Counted from the stretch's first letter, positions 7,769 through 18,000 are shown. The stretch is DNA of 64,000 nt from Sphingosinicella xenopeptidilytica (GCF_042676985.1 NZ_JBHTIK010000015.1:434001-498000); one strand, 5' to 3'. A program made the numbers and translations. Notes: generated from the sequence alone by a model not told the origin.

Positions 7769-8689
7769 CTATGCGCCCAGCGCATAACTCTCGTCGATGT
7801 CGAGCGTCGCGGGGGTCATCTTCTCGATGAGAAAATCACGTAACACCTTGATTCTTATAGCATTTCTAAGCTCAGGCACATAAACGAAATAGGTTCGGAA
7901 TACAGGCCCCTGCACCTCCGGCAGGATCACCTTCACACGGCCGGAAGCACGGATCAGATAGCTCGGCAATGCTGCAATGCCCACACCGGCTTCCACCGCC
8001 TGCAGGATCCCGAAAACACTGTTGACGACGAGCACCGGACGGCGTGGCGGTCCTTGATGGCCGACATCCTGAATCCAGTTGACGCCGCGAATCGTCGATG
8101 GCGCGGTCTCGCCGAAGGCGATGATGCGGTGATGATCGAGATCGGCGATCGTTTGCGGCACGCCGTAGCGCGCGAAATAGTCGGGCGAACCGCACAGGCG
8201 GTAGCGGATCGCCGCGAGCTGCCGCTGCACCAGATCGTTCTGCGTGGAGGGATGAAACCGGATGGCGACATCCGCTTCTCGCCTCTGAAGGTCGAGATCG
8301 TCGTCCGCCAGCACCATGTTGATCTCGATATCCGGGTAACGCTCCAGAAATTCGGGAAGCATGGTCGGCAGCCACGTCGAGCCGAACGACATGGTCGTCG
8401 TCAGCCGAATCTCACCGGTCGGCCGGTCTTTGGAAAGATCGATCGCCTGGCGCGTGCGTTCGACGCTTTCGAACATCTCGGTAGTGGTGGCGGCAAGCTG
8501 CTCGCCCTCATGCGTCATCGCGAGGCCGCGCGCGTGGCGATGGAACAGCTTGGCGCCGAGCGTCTCCTCGAGCGATGCGATCTGGCGCGACAGCGCCGGC
8601 TGGCTCATGCCAAGCCGGCGCGAAGCCTCGGTGAAGCTGCCCGCTTCCGATACCGTATGAAAAAGCCTGAGCTTTTCCCAGTCGAGCAC
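7769..8689 (-). CDS. LysR family transcriptional regulator
   Basis: A 306-residue regulator. The N-terminal winged helix-turn-helix (about residues 2-62: KLRLFHTVSEAGSFTEASRRLGMSQPALSRQIASLEE) is canonical. The remaining part is the periplasmic-binding-protein-like effector domain (EIRLTTTMSFGSTWL…). The start is GTG, two bases after the trxB stop, so it is probably cotranscribed with trxB; whether it controls trxB or a distant target is not visible. The two tandem hairpins lie downstream of its stop. Confidence 0.9.
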   Translation of the reverse strand: MLDWEKLRLFHTVSEAGSFTEASRRLGMSQPALSRQIASLEETLGAKLFHRHARGLAMTHEGEQLAATTTEMFESVERTRQAIDLSKDRPTGEIRLTTTMSFGSTWLPTMLPEFLERYPDIEINMVLADDDLDLQRREADVAIRFHPSTQNDLVQRQLAAIRYRLCGSPDYFARYGVPQTIADLDHHRIIAFGETAPSTIRGVNWIQDVGHQGPPRRPVLVVNSVFGILQAVEAGVGIAALPSYLIRASGRVKVILPEVQGPVFRTYFVYVPELRNAIRIKVLRDFLIEKMTPATLDIDESYALGA

Positions 8690-8691
8690 GG

Positions 8692-9657
8692 CTACTCGGC
8701 CGCTTCCGCGAGTCCGGCTTCATTGTGCGCAAGGAAGCGCTCAGCCTCCAGCGCCGCCATGCAGCCCATGCCGGCGGCCGTCACGGCCTGACGGAACACC
8801 TTGTCCTTCACGTCGCCCGCCGCGAACACGCCGGGCACGGAGGTTGCGGTGCTGTCGGGCGCGGTGAGGATATAGCCCTCCCCGTCCATGTTCAGCTTGC
8901 CCTTAAACAGCGCCGTCGCCGGATCGTGACCGATCGCGATGAACAGGCCGTCGACATCGAGCGTACGGTCGGACCCGCCGTTCGTGCCGCGCAGCTTGAG
9001 GCCGGTGACGCCAAGCGGATCGCTGGCGCCGATCACTTCGGCGACCTCTGCGTTCCAGACAGCCTCGACCTTCGGATTGGCGAGCAGGCGCGCCTGGTTC
9101 GTCTTGTCCGCGCGCAGTTCGTCGCGGCGGTGGATGAGATACACCTTCTGCGCGAAGTTGGTGAGGAACAGCGCTTCCTCCACGGCCGTATTGCCGCCGC
9201 CGACCACCGCGACGGTCTTGCCGCGATAGAAGAAGCCGTCGCAGGTCGCGCAGGCCGAAACGCCAAAGCCGCGGAAGCGTCCCTCGCTCTCAAGCCCGAG
9301 CCAGCGCGCCTGCGCGCCGGTCGCGATCACGACCGTATCGGCGAGGTAGACATTCCCCGAATCGAGCGTCAGCCGGAACGGCCGCTGCGAGAAATCCACG
9401 TCGGAGACAATGTCGTCGACGATCTCTGCGCCCACGTGCTTCGCCTGTGCGGCCATTTTCTCCATGAGGTCGGGGCCCATGATCATCGATTCGCCCGGCC
9501 AATTCTCGACATCCGTGGTGATGGTGAGCTGTCCACCCGGCTGCAGGCCACGGATGATGACGGGATTGAGCGCTGCGCGCGCCGCATAGACGCCGGCCGT
9601 ATATCCGGCCGGACCCGAACCAATCACCGCAACGCGAACCTGCTTTGTATCACCCAT
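8692..9657 (-). CDS. trxB: thioredoxin-disulfide reductase
   Basis: A low-molecular-weight flavoprotein that passes electrons from NADPH to thioredoxin in the cytosol. FAD is bound by the N-terminal IGSGPAGYTAGVYAARA. The redox centre is CATC (in SACATCDGFF). NADPH is bound by VVGGGNTAVEEALFL followed by HRRDELRA. The C-terminal FAD motif is GVFAAGDVKDK…RQAVTAAGMGCMAA. About 321 residues, the normal length. An in-frame GTG stands directly before the ATG; the ATG is preferred for its spacing from GATGAGG. It precedes the lysR gene by two bases. Confidence 0.96.
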   Translation of the reverse strand: MGDTKQVRVAVIGSGPAGYTAGVYAARAALNPVIIRGLQPGGQLTITTDVENWPGESMIMGPDLMEKMAAQAKHVGAEIVDDIVSDVDFSQRPFRLTLDSGNVYLADTVVIATGAQARWLGLESEGRFRGFGVSACATCDGFFYRGKTVAVVGGGNTAVEEALFLTNFAQKVYLIHRRDELRADKTNQARLLANPKVEAVWNAEVAEVIGASDPLGVTGLKLRGTNGGSDRTLDVDGLFIAIGHDPATALFKGKLNMDGEGYILTAPDSTATSVPGVFAAGDVKDKVFRQAVTAAGMGCMAALEAERFLAHNEAGLAEAAE

Positions 9658-9715
9658 CACACCTCATCCCTGCTGCCCAAAAGTCGACAGGAGATGTAGT
9701 CGCTGGATGCGCGAA

Positions 9716-11458
9716 TTACGAGGCCTCGCTTGCGTCTTCATCCTGACGCTGCCGCGGCTGCCCGAGCGGGATGGAAAGCTCGAAAACGTGCGGCGCCAGC
9801 CGGAACGTGCCGCTCACGGTCGCGGCAAGGCTGCCGACAAGCTTGAGCCCGAAGCCAACGCCCAGAATGGGCGCTGCATCCTCGCCGCGAGGGATGCCCG
9901 CAGGATCGAACAGCTCGTCCTCGCTCTTGCCGAGCGTGGCGCGCGGCCGGGTCACCGCAACGCGAAGCGCACTGCCTTCGGCCTGCACGATCACCAGCAC
10001 CGATTCGTCGGCCGCTGCAGAGGCCACCGCGGCAGTGAGCAACCGCGCCAGCGCGCGCTCGAAAATCGACGAATCGGAGGCGACGGCGGGGATATTGTCG
10101 GCCACGAAGGGCACCAGCGCCACACCGCGATCCCCGGCGAGCCCCTCGTAGCGCGCGATCACCTCACGCGCCTTCGCGGCCGCGTCGAACGTGCCGAGTC
10201 CCGGCCGGTAACGTCCCTGTTCGATGCGTGCGGCATCCGAAAGGTCGTCGAACGCGCTCAGCAGTTTCTCAGCCTGCTTCAGGATACTGCCCGCCTGCGA
10301 TCGGTATTCGGCCCCCGCCTCGCCGAGGATTTCACCCTCGATCAGCTGCGCGAAGCCGATGATGGCGTTGAGCGGCGTACGCACCTCGTGCGCCATCGTC
10401 GCGAACGCCTCGCTCGATGCGCCCGTGCCGAAGAGGCCCGCCGCCTGCGATGCCGCCACGGCGATGCGCTCGGGCGGATCGAGCGCGATCGCGCTTCCCC
10501 AATAGCCCGTGAAACGTCCGGTCTTGCGATCGAACTGCGGCAGGCCGGACATGCGCCAGCGGCCGGGAAGCCCAAGCTCCGGCTGGCAGGTGACGATCAC
10601 GTCGCGGAACGGCACGCGGCGCTCCGCCGCGCGGCGCACCTGCCCGCTGCCGTCCGGCGTATCGAACTCGACAAGCCAGTGGCCGACAAGCTGCGGCGGC
10701 GTCGCCGGGCTTTCGATGAGGACGCCCTGCTCGTCGCAGCGCCAGGTCCATCGGCGTTCCAGCTCCTCGACAGGCGGGCTTTCACGCGGTTCGAAGGCCG
10801 CTTCTCCTGGGGCTTCGCCCTCTTCAGGCTCGTGCCCGCGCGAGCGAAATGCCGAAATCCGGTCCAGCAGTTCCTTTATCTGGCTGCGCCCCGATTCGAG
10901 CGCCGGGGCGGCCGGTTCATCGAGCACTGCGGGCGGCATCGTGGGCGCGAAGCGGGCTTTGTCGACCACTGCGGCGGGCGTCACGGCAATCGCGGCATCG
11001 GGCACGAACAGCCGTTCGGCCCCACCTCCGGCAGCAGGCCCCGCACCGCCCGAAAGCAGCTCACGCACCGGCCCCGGCAGATCGCGGCGAGAGAGCATCC
11101 CGGCATGGAGGTGCCTTGGCGCGCGCCTAGCCAGCCGCCACCATTCCGGCTCGTCGAGGCGTGCGACCTGCAGCATCCGATCGTAGTGGTGAGAAACATG
11201 GCCCCGGAACAGGCGCAGATGCAGGCTCCGCGCACCCGCGCGCGCCGCCTTGTCGATCATCGCGTTCCTGAGCGATTCGGGTACATCCCGGCTCAGCCGC
11301 GACAGCGCCCGCAGCGCACGCCGCCGCAGGCGCGCATCCGCGCAATCCCGGCGCTGGAGCGACAGGTCGATGAGCTGACGAAAGGCAGCCGCGCGGGCGT
11401 CGGGAGAATCCCGCTCCGCCAGCGCAACGGCCGTTCTTATTGTATCGTCGTGGCGCAT
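9716..11458 (-). CDS. sensor histidine kinase-like protein with degenerate ATP-binding domain
   Basis: A 580-residue soluble protein with no membrane segment. The first 140 residues are Arg/Ala-rich helices of repeat type. A PAS-like part (about 232-325) leads to a HisKA dimerisation domain with an intact H-box, MAHEVRTPLNAIIGF (His357). The ATPase domain is altered: the N-box reads RLLTAAVASA (Ala at 476-477 where Asn is expected), the G1 box DxGxG is missing (the stretch reads VTRPRATLGKSED), while the G2-like GVGFGLKLVG is kept. It may thus act as phosphotransferase, phosphatase or scaffold rather than as a kinase. No cognate response regulator is adjacent. Confidence 0.82.
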   Translation of the reverse strand: MRHDDTIRTAVALAERDSPDARAAAFRQLIDLSLQRRDCADARLRRRALRALSRLSRDVPESLRNAMIDKAARAGARSLHLRLFRGHVSHHYDRMLQVARLDEPEWWRLARRAPRHLHAGMLSRRDLPGPVRELLSGGAGPAAGGGAERLFVPDAAIAVTPAAVVDKARFAPTMPPAVLDEPAAPALESGRSQIKELLDRISAFRSRGHEPEEGEAPGEAAFEPRESPPVEELERRWTWRCDEQGVLIESPATPPQLVGHWLVEFDTPDGSGQVRRAAERRVPFRDVIVTCQPELGLPGRWRMSGLPQFDRKTGRFTGYWGSAIALDPPERIAVAASQAAGLFGTGASSEAFATMAHEVRTPLNAIIGFAQLIEGEILGEAGAEYRSQAGSILKQAEKLLSAFDDLSDAARIEQGRYRPGLGTFDAAAKAREVIARYEGLAGDRGVALVPFVADNIPAVASDSSIFERALARLLTAAVASAAADESVLVIVQAEGSALRVAVTRPRATLGKSEDELFDPAGIPRGEDAAPILGVGFGLKLVGSLAATVSGTFRLAPHVFELSIPLGQPRQRQDEDASEAS

Positions 11459-11554
11459 CGCGGAATCGCGCAGTCCTTTCGGGAACGTAATGTGTCCCGT
11501 TTGGCGCGAGTTTTGAAGTCTTCCGGTTAAATCCGCCTTTACGACGTGTTCGAA

Positions 11555-11582
11555 TTGCGCTTCTTCGCAACTATATTATAAC
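11555..11582 (+). promoter_or_regulatory. candidate sigma-70-type promoter of the Lrp gene
   Basis: TTGCGC at 11555-11560 and TATAAC at 11577-11582 are separated by 16 bases in the AT-rich gap between the divergent histidine-kinase and Lrp genes. Transcription would start near 11589, giving a leader of about 27 bases with AAAGG ahead of the ATG. The AT-rich partial palindrome around the -10 could be an autoregulatory Lrp site, which is inference. Confidence 0.4.
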
Positions 11583-11615
11583 CGTTCGCAAGAAATCATT
11601 GAAAGGTTGCGGCGA

Positions 11616-12098
11616 ATGCCGTCGAATCGACATATTATCGACGAAACCGACCGGATCGTTTTGAAAAGCCTTCAGGACGAGGGCCGCCTCACCAATGTCG
11701 ATCTCGCCGCACGCGCCGGACTCACCGCTCCCCCGACGCTCCGCCGCGTCCGCGCGCTGGAAACCGCCGGGATCATCCGCGGCTACCATGCGGATCTCAA
11801 TCCCGAGGCGCTCGGCTACAGCATCATGGTCTTCGCGATGGTCAGCCTCAAGAGTCAGGCGGAGAACGACCTCCGCGCCTTCGAGGAGCACGTCGCGCAG
11901 CTCCCGCCCGTTCGCGAATGCCACATGCTGAACGGCGAGATCGACTTCATCCTGAAAATCGTCGCGCATGACCTTCAGGAGTTCCAGCGCTTCCTCACCG
12001 CACATCTCACCTCGGCGCCGAATGTCGAGCACGTGAAAACGTCGCTCACCATCCGCACTTCGAAGAACCAGCCGGGCATCCCCGTCGACGACGCCTGA
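11616..12098 (+). CDS. Lrp/AsnC family transcriptional regulator
   Basis: A 160-residue regulator with an N-terminal AsnC-type helix-turn-helix (DETDRIVLKSLQDEGRLT, then LTAPPTLRRVRALETAGIIRGYHA) and a C-terminal RAM ligand-binding domain (AMVSLKS…VRECHMLNGEIDFILKIVAHD). The ATG at 11616 is preferred, with AAAGG nine bases upstream; a TTG three codons earlier is possible. The DxxD-rich RAM region fits amino-acid sensing, but the effector is unknown. It ends ten bases from the convergent SDR gene and is divergent from the histidine kinase gene. Confidence 0.92.
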   Translation: MPSNRHIIDETDRIVLKSLQDEGRLTNVDLAARAGLTAPPTLRRVRALETAGIIRGYHADLNPEALGYSIMVFAMVSLKSQAENDLRAFEEHVAQLPPVRECHMLNGEIDFILKIVAHDLQEFQRFLTAHLTSAPNVEHVKTSLTIRTSKNQPGIPVDDA

Positions 12099-12108
12099 CC
12101 GGGCGAAC

Positions 12109-12885
12109 TTACCAGATTTTGCCGGGCATGACCGGATGCGAGGCGGACAATCCGCCGTCGACCGCAACCGCCTGCCCGTTCACATAGGACGCATCGTCCG
12201 AAACGAGGAATGCCGCCAGCCGCGCGACCTCGATCGGCTGCGCAGCGCGTTTCAGCGGGTTGAGCTGGCCGATCTTGCCTTCGGTGCCGCGTTCGCGCGC
12301 CATATCGAACATCGGTTGCGTCATCCCGGTTTCGATGACGCCCGGGCAGATCGCGTTGATGCGGATGCCCGTGCCGGAAAGCTGGTAGGCGCTCGTCTGC
12401 ACGAAATTGATCACGCCCGCTTTGGAAGCGCTGTACGGCGAGCCGCCCGCGCCAGATCGGATACCCGCGACCGAGGCCGTGCAGAGGATTGCCCCCCTCC
12501 CTGTCTTCACCATCTCCCGCGCGGCGGCCTGCACCAGCAGGAACACGCCGATCAGGTTCACGCGCAGTACCTGTTCCCACTCGCTGACCTCAAGTTCGAG
12601 CAGCCGGTTGAAGCCGCCGGAAATGCCGGCGTTGGCAAAGGCGATGTCGAGCGGACCGTCCGCCGTCGCCGCCGCCACGAGGCTATCGACGAAGCTTTTG
12701 TCGCCAGCGTCTCCCGTGAAGGCCGTGGCCGCGTTCCCGATCTCGGCGGCGACATCGCGAACCGCATCGCTGCGGTCGGCGATGAAGACGCGCGCGCCTT
12801 CCTCCGCGAAAAGCCGTGCGCTGGCGCGGCCGATGCCACTCGCCGCGCCCGTGATGATCGCCGTCTTGCCTGCGAGCTTGCCCAT
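12109..12885 (-). CDS. SDR family NAD(P)-dependent oxidoreductase
   Basis: A 258-residue classical short-chain dehydrogenase/reductase. The Rossmann motif TGAASGIG is at about residues 12-19, followed by the structural NAG (in FANAGISGG), the catalytic Ser in CTASVAGI, the YSASK active site (Tyr-x-x-x-Lys) and the INAICPGVIETGM loop. The Asp after beta-2 (IADRSD) favours NAD over NADP. The substrate is unknown. A strong purine tract lies before the ATG (GAGGGAGGC). Confidence 0.9.
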   Translation of the reverse strand: MGKLAGKTAIITGAASGIGRASARLFAEEGARVFIADRSDAVRDVAAEIGNAATAFTGDAGDKSFVDSLVAAATADGPLDIAFANAGISGGFNRLLELEVSEWEQVLRVNLIGVFLLVQAAAREMVKTGRGAILCTASVAGIRSGAGGSPYSASKAGVINFVQTSAYQLSGTGIRINAICPGVIETGMTQPMFDMARERGTEGKIGQLNPLKRAAQPIEVARLAAFLVSDDASYVNGQAVAVDGGLSASHPVMPGKIW

Positions 12886-12954
12886 ATCGCGCCTCCCTCT
12901 GGTCCGGAGGCTATTTGTGACGTCACATCACCGCGGCGTCAGCTATGAAAACGG

Positions 12955-14172
12955 TCATCCACGGGCGGCTGCGGCGCCGCGTGTCAGCCCGAAAAAGGCC
13001 ACCGCAGCGATCGTGAGCGACACGCACATCACCGCCGCCATGGGAACCGCGGTTCCGTCCGCGAACAGGCTGGCAATCGTCATCGCGAGGCCGCCTACCG
13101 TAAAACCGGTAGCGCCCATCAACGCGCTGATCGAGCCCGCCCGAGACGGGTCCACGCTAAGCGCACCCGCGCTCGCATTGCCCATCATGAAGCCGAAGCT
13201 GGAAAGGATGCCGAACAGCATCACCATGGCCACCGGAAGCCCGCCGACGTCCAGAAGCGCAAACACGAGGAACGTGAACCCGAACAAGGCGGCGATGATA
13301 CTCGCAACGGCAAGGATGCTGTCCGCCCGGAAGCGCGCAAGCGCAAAGCGATTGAACTGGCTGGCAAGCACAAGTCCGAGGGCATTGATCCCGAAAAGCC
13401 AACCGAAACCGGTCGGCGAAACGCCGTGGGTGCCCATTATGAGCGCCGGGGACGCCGAGATATAGGTGAAGAGGCACGCGCTGTTGCAGGCGCTCGCGAG
13501 CATATAGCCGAGCAGCTTGCGGTTGGTCGCCAGCAGCGTCAGCGCGGCGATCGGATGCTCGCCCCGCGCTGTCGCTTCGGTCGCATCGGAGCGCGTCTCG
13601 CCGAGACGGAACAGGACGGCATAGAGCATCAGGAGACCGAACAGCGTCATGAAGACGAAAATCGCCCGCCAGCTCGTCAGCACCATCAGATAGCTGCCGA
13701 GCAGCGGCGCCAGCACCGGCGCCAGCCCGAACACGAGCATGATGAGCGAGAACACACGCGCCGATTCCTGATGATCGAACACATCACGAACGATGGCGCG
13801 TGAAATCACCATACCCGCGCACGCTCCCAGCCCCTGTCCGAAGCGAAGTGCGGCCAGCATGTTGGGAGACGTCGCGAAAACGCACAGCACGGATGCCAGC
13901 ACATAAATGGCGATGCCCGCGATCAGCGGCGGCTGCCGCCCAATCCGGTCCGAAAGCGGCCCGTAGAACAACTGCCCGAGTGCGAGGCCTGCAAGAAACG
14001 TCGCCAGAGAGCGTTCGACGACACCGTCGGACGCGCCGAAATCCGCAGCGATCACAGGAAGCGCCGGCAGGTACATGTCGATCGAGAGCGCCCCAAACGC
14101 CGTCAGGCCGCCCAGCAGGACGACCATGCCCAGCGTCGATTTCGACGCGTTTTCTCGTGAAGTTCCGTGCAC
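12955..14172 (-). CDS. Bcr/CflA family multidrug efflux MFS transporter
   Basis: A 405-residue proton-coupled drug/H+ antiporter of the inner membrane with 12 predicted helices. The motif A equivalent (LFYGPLSDRIGRQPPLIAG) and the family opening GLTAFGALSIDMYLPALP are present. The start is taken as GTG at 14172, behind an AGGA-containing leader; the frame stays open further upstream but that part overlaps the divergent fadJ-like gene in antisense. Length fits the family. Confidence 0.9.
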   Translation of the reverse strand: MHGTSRENASKSTLGMVVLLGGLTAFGALSIDMYLPALPVIAADFGASDGVVERSLATFLAGLALGQLFYGPLSDRIGRQPPLIAGIAIYVLASVLCVFATSPNMLAALRFGQGLGACAGMVISRAIVRDVFDHQESARVFSLIMLVFGLAPVLAPLLGSYLMVLTSWRAIFVFMTLFGLLMLYAVLFRLGETRSDATEATARGEHPIAALTLLATNRKLLGYMLASACNSACLFTYISASPALIMGTHGVSPTGFGWLFGINALGLVLASQFNRFALARFRADSILAVASIIAALFGFTFLVFALLDVGGLPVAMVMLFGILSSFGFMMGNASAGALSVDPSRAGSISALMGATGFTVGGLAMTIASLFADGTAVPMAAVMCVSLTIAAVAFFGLTRGAAAARG

Positions 14173-14260
14173 GCTTCCTGTTCCTCTAGGCGGGTGACTC
14201 TCCGCACAGGTGTCACTATGCGTGATCGCCGATTCGGGCCATCGGATGGAGACTGCCGCT

Positions 14261-16327
<2,067 letters not shown>

Positions 16328-16337
16328 GAGCGGCTAC

Positions 16338-16364
16338 GGAACAATCCGGCGATTACTTCGCTTT
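16338..16364 (+). promoter_or_regulatory. imperfect EcfG-type promoter before the first GlsB gene
   Basis: GGAAC at 16338-16342 is exact, but 16 bases later the sequence is CGCTTTA rather than CGTT, so the -10 part is only partly matched. It sits 65 bases before the ATG of the GlsB/YeaQ gene, a family often under general stress control. Confidence 0.3.
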
Positions 16365-16392
16365 ATTGGCTCAGGCTCTCGCCTGAGCCAAT
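16365..16392 (+). other. perfect 11-bp hairpin abutting the GlsB ribosome binding site
   Basis: ATTGGCTCAGG (16365-16375) pairs with CCTGAGCCAAT (16382-16392) around the loop CTCTCG. The stem ends two bases before GGAGGGAG, the Shine-Dalgarno of the next gene. It has no U-run, so it is not a typical terminator of the fadJ-like gene; it may shape mRNA stability or translation of the GlsB gene. Confidence 0.55.
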
Positions 16393-16406
16393 GGAGGGAG
16401 TTCGCC

Positions 16407-16667
16407 ATGAATCTCATTCTCGTGCTTATCGTCGGCGGTCTGATCGGCTGGGTCGCCAGCATGATCATGCGTACCGATGCCCAGCAGGGCCTTTTCCTGA
16501 ACATTGTCGTGGGTGTCGTCGGCGCACTGATCGCCGGCTTCCTGCTCGGCGGCGGTGCCTCGATCCTGAACGCACCGCTCAACCTTATGACCATCCTATG
16601 GTCGCTGCTGGGTGCGGTCGTGCTGCTGGCGATCGTGAACCTGATCCGCCGCGGCGCCGTCCGCTAG
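16407..16667 (+). CDS. GlsB/YeaQ/YmgE family stress-response membrane protein
   Basis: An 86-residue very hydrophobic protein with three membrane segments and Gly-rich packing (VGGLIGWVASMIMR…VGVVGALIAGFLLGGG). This is the transglycosylase-associated family, induced in envelope and general stress in many proteobacteria; its molecular function is unknown. The ATG follows GGAGGGAG by six bases. A second paralogue lies at 53183-53443 and keeps the same helix layout. A bidirectional terminator follows. Confidence 0.88.
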   Translation: MNLILVLIVGGLIGWVASMIMRTDAQQGLFLNIVVGVVGALIAGFLLGGGASILNAPLNLMTILWSLLGAVVLLAIVNLIRRGAVR

Positions 16668-16686
16668 TTCCGGGTCGCGATAAATG

Positions 16687-16715
16687 AAAAGGGCGTCCTT
16701 TGGGGACGCCCTTTT
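16687..16715. terminator. bidirectional intrinsic terminator
   Basis: AAAA-GGGCGTCC (to 16698) pairs with GGACGCCC-TTTT (16704-16715), with further T residues to 16719. A-tract and T-tract flank a GC-rich stem, so it can end both the GlsB gene (plus) and the cyclophilin gene (minus). Confidence 0.9.
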
Positions 16716-16723
16716 TTTTAACT

Positions 16724-17176
16724 TCACGCTTCAGAACGGAACTTCAGGATCTTGCCGGGCTCGCGCGGCGGCTCGCCCTTCGGCAGGGCGTCGATGTGCT
16801 CCATGCCCTCGATCACCTCGCCCCACACCGTGTACTGACGGTCGAGGAAGCGCGCATCGTCGAAGCAGATGAAGAACTGGCTGTTGCCCGAGTTGGGGTT
16901 GGCACTGCGCGCCATCGAGCAAACGCCGCGCACGTGCGGCACGTCGTTGAATTCAGCCTTGAGATCGGGCTTGTCGGAGCCGCCCATGCCCGTGCCGGTG
17001 GGATCGCCGCCCTGCGCCATGAAGCCGGGGATCACGCGGTGGAACACGACGCCGTCATAAAAGCCTTCGTCGGCAAGCGTCTGGATGCGTTCGACATGGC
17101 CCGGCGCCACGTCCGGGCGAAGGCGGATTTTCACGTCGCCCGTTGCGAGCGTCATCACGAGTGTATCTGCGGTCAC
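16724..17176 (-). CDS. cyclophilin-type peptidylprolyl cis-trans isomerase
   Basis: A 150-residue single-domain PPIase with no signal peptide, predicted cytosolic (PpiB-like). The catalytic surface is intact: FHRVIPGFMAQGGDPTGTG (Arg and Phe), SMARSANPNSGNSQFFI, and YTVWGEVIEGMEHID. The Trp of the cyclosporin-binding site is present in VWGEV. The start is GTG at 17176, decided by AAGGA six bases upstream. Confidence 0.95.
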   Translation of the reverse strand: MTADTLVMTLATGDVKIRLRPDVAPGHVERIQTLADEGFYDGVVFHRVIPGFMAQGGDPTGTGMGGSDKPDLKAEFNDVPHVRGVCSMARSANPNSGNSQFFICFDDARFLDRQYTVWGEVIEGMEHIDALPKGEPPREPGKILKFRSEA

Positions 17177-17248
17177 GGCCTGTCCTTTTGCTGATATAGG
17201 GCTTGCCGCGTCCCTAGCCGTTGGGCAAAAGCACGCGCAAGTGAATAA

Positions 17249-17324
17249 GGGCGGTTAGCTCAGTTGGTAGAGCATCTCGTTTACACCGAGAGGGTCGGCG
17301 GTTCGAGCCCGTCACCGCCCACCA
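17249..17324 (+). tRNA. tRNA-Val (anticodon TAC)
   Basis: A 76-nt cloverleaf with encoded CCA. Acceptor GGGCGGT pairs with ACCGCCC, D-arm GCTCAGTTGGTAGAGC, anticodon loop TTTACAC in a TCTCG/CGAGA stem, and T-arm GGTTCGAGCC. Confidence 0.97.
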
Positions 17325-17349
17325 TCATTCTTCCTCAATGCACCATTCA

Positions 17350-17374
17350 GGAACCGGCAAGGTGCCGGGCCGTT
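17350..17374 (+). promoter_or_regulatory. EcfG-type general stress promoter of the DUF3597 gene
   Basis: GGAAC at 17350-17354, a 16-base spacer, and CGTT at 17371-17374. This matches exactly the alphaproteobacterial EcfG consensus GGAAC-N16/17-CGTT. Transcription would begin about ten bases downstream, some 70 bases before the ATG. Dependence on EcfG is inferred from the match alone. Confidence 0.65.
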
Positions 17375-17454
17375 GATATGCATCTGTCATGATCGCAGCG
17401 CATCATCGACGGAAACCGTAATCCGCCGGCCCCGGCGCGAACAGGAGGAAGGCC

Positions 17455-17850
17455 ATGAGCATTTTCGGTCGGATCAAGGACGCTATTTTCGGGAAAAAGG
17501 CCGAGGCCGCGCCTGCGCCCAAGGTGGCAGCGCCCGCTGCGCCGGCGACACCCACGGCACCCGCCGCGCCTCCGCCGCCCGTCGAGATCAGCGAGGTGGA
17601 CGTCGAAGCGATTCTCACGAACCTTGCCGACAAGTCGCCGCAAAAGCTCAACTGGCGCACGTCCATCGTGGACCTGATGAAGCTTCTCGGTCTCGAATCA
17701 AGCCTCACCGAGCGCAAGGAGCTGGCGCAGGAACTGGGCTACACGGGCGAGCTCAACGGCAGCGCTGAAATGAATATCTGGCTGCACAAGGCGGTGTTGC
17801 GCGAGCTCGCGAAAAACGGCGGCAAGGTACCGGCCGACCTGCTCGACTGA
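17455..17850 (+). CDS. DUF3597 domain-containing protein
   Basis: A 131-residue protein. The N-terminus MSIFGRIKDAIFGKK is an amphipathic helix typical of the family, followed by an Ala/Pro-rich linker (about residues 18-43). The conserved DUF3597 domain (VDVEAILTNLADKSPQKLNWRTSIVDLMKLLGLESSLTERKELA) has the LNWRxSIVDLMKLL core and the C-terminal GSAEMNIWLHKAVLREL. This core resembles a peptidoglycan- or phage-lysozyme-associated helical bundle, but the function is unknown. GGAGGAAGG precedes the ATG. A perfect EcfG-type promoter lies upstream and an intrinsic terminator downstream, so it is probably a monocistronic stress gene. Confidence 0.88.
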   Translation: MSIFGRIKDAIFGKKAEAAPAPKVAAPAAPATPTAPAAPPPPVEISEVDVEAILTNLADKSPQKLNWRTSIVDLMKLLGLESSLTERKELAQELGYTGELNGSAEMNIWLHKAVLRELAKNGGKVPADLLD

Positions 17851-17876
17851 TCTGATCGCCACAAGACGAAAACCGG

Positions 17877-17907
17877 GTGTGGCGGCGCAAGCTGCCGCAT
17901 CTTTTTT
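17877..17907 (+). terminator. intrinsic terminator of the DUF3597 gene
   Basis: A GC-rich hairpin (GTGTGGCGGC, loop GCAA, GCTGCCGCAT, with some G-T pairs) followed by CTTTTTT. Confidence 0.8.
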
Positions 17908-17925
17908 ATGGAAAGTGCTGCGAAA

Positions 17926-18000
17926 TGGTGGGCGCGACAGGGATTGAACCTGTGACCCCTCCCGTGTGAAGGGAGTGCTCTACCGCTGAGCTACGCGCCC
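17926..18000 (-). tRNA. tRNA-Val (anticodon CAC)
   Basis: A 75-nt cloverleaf with encoded CCA. Acceptor GGGCGCG/CGCGCCC, D-arm GCTCAGCGGTAGAGC, anticodon loop TTCACAC in a CTCCC/GGGAG stem, and T-arm AGGTTCAATCCCT. It complements the tRNA-Val(TAC) 0.6 kb away on the other strand. Confidence 0.96.
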
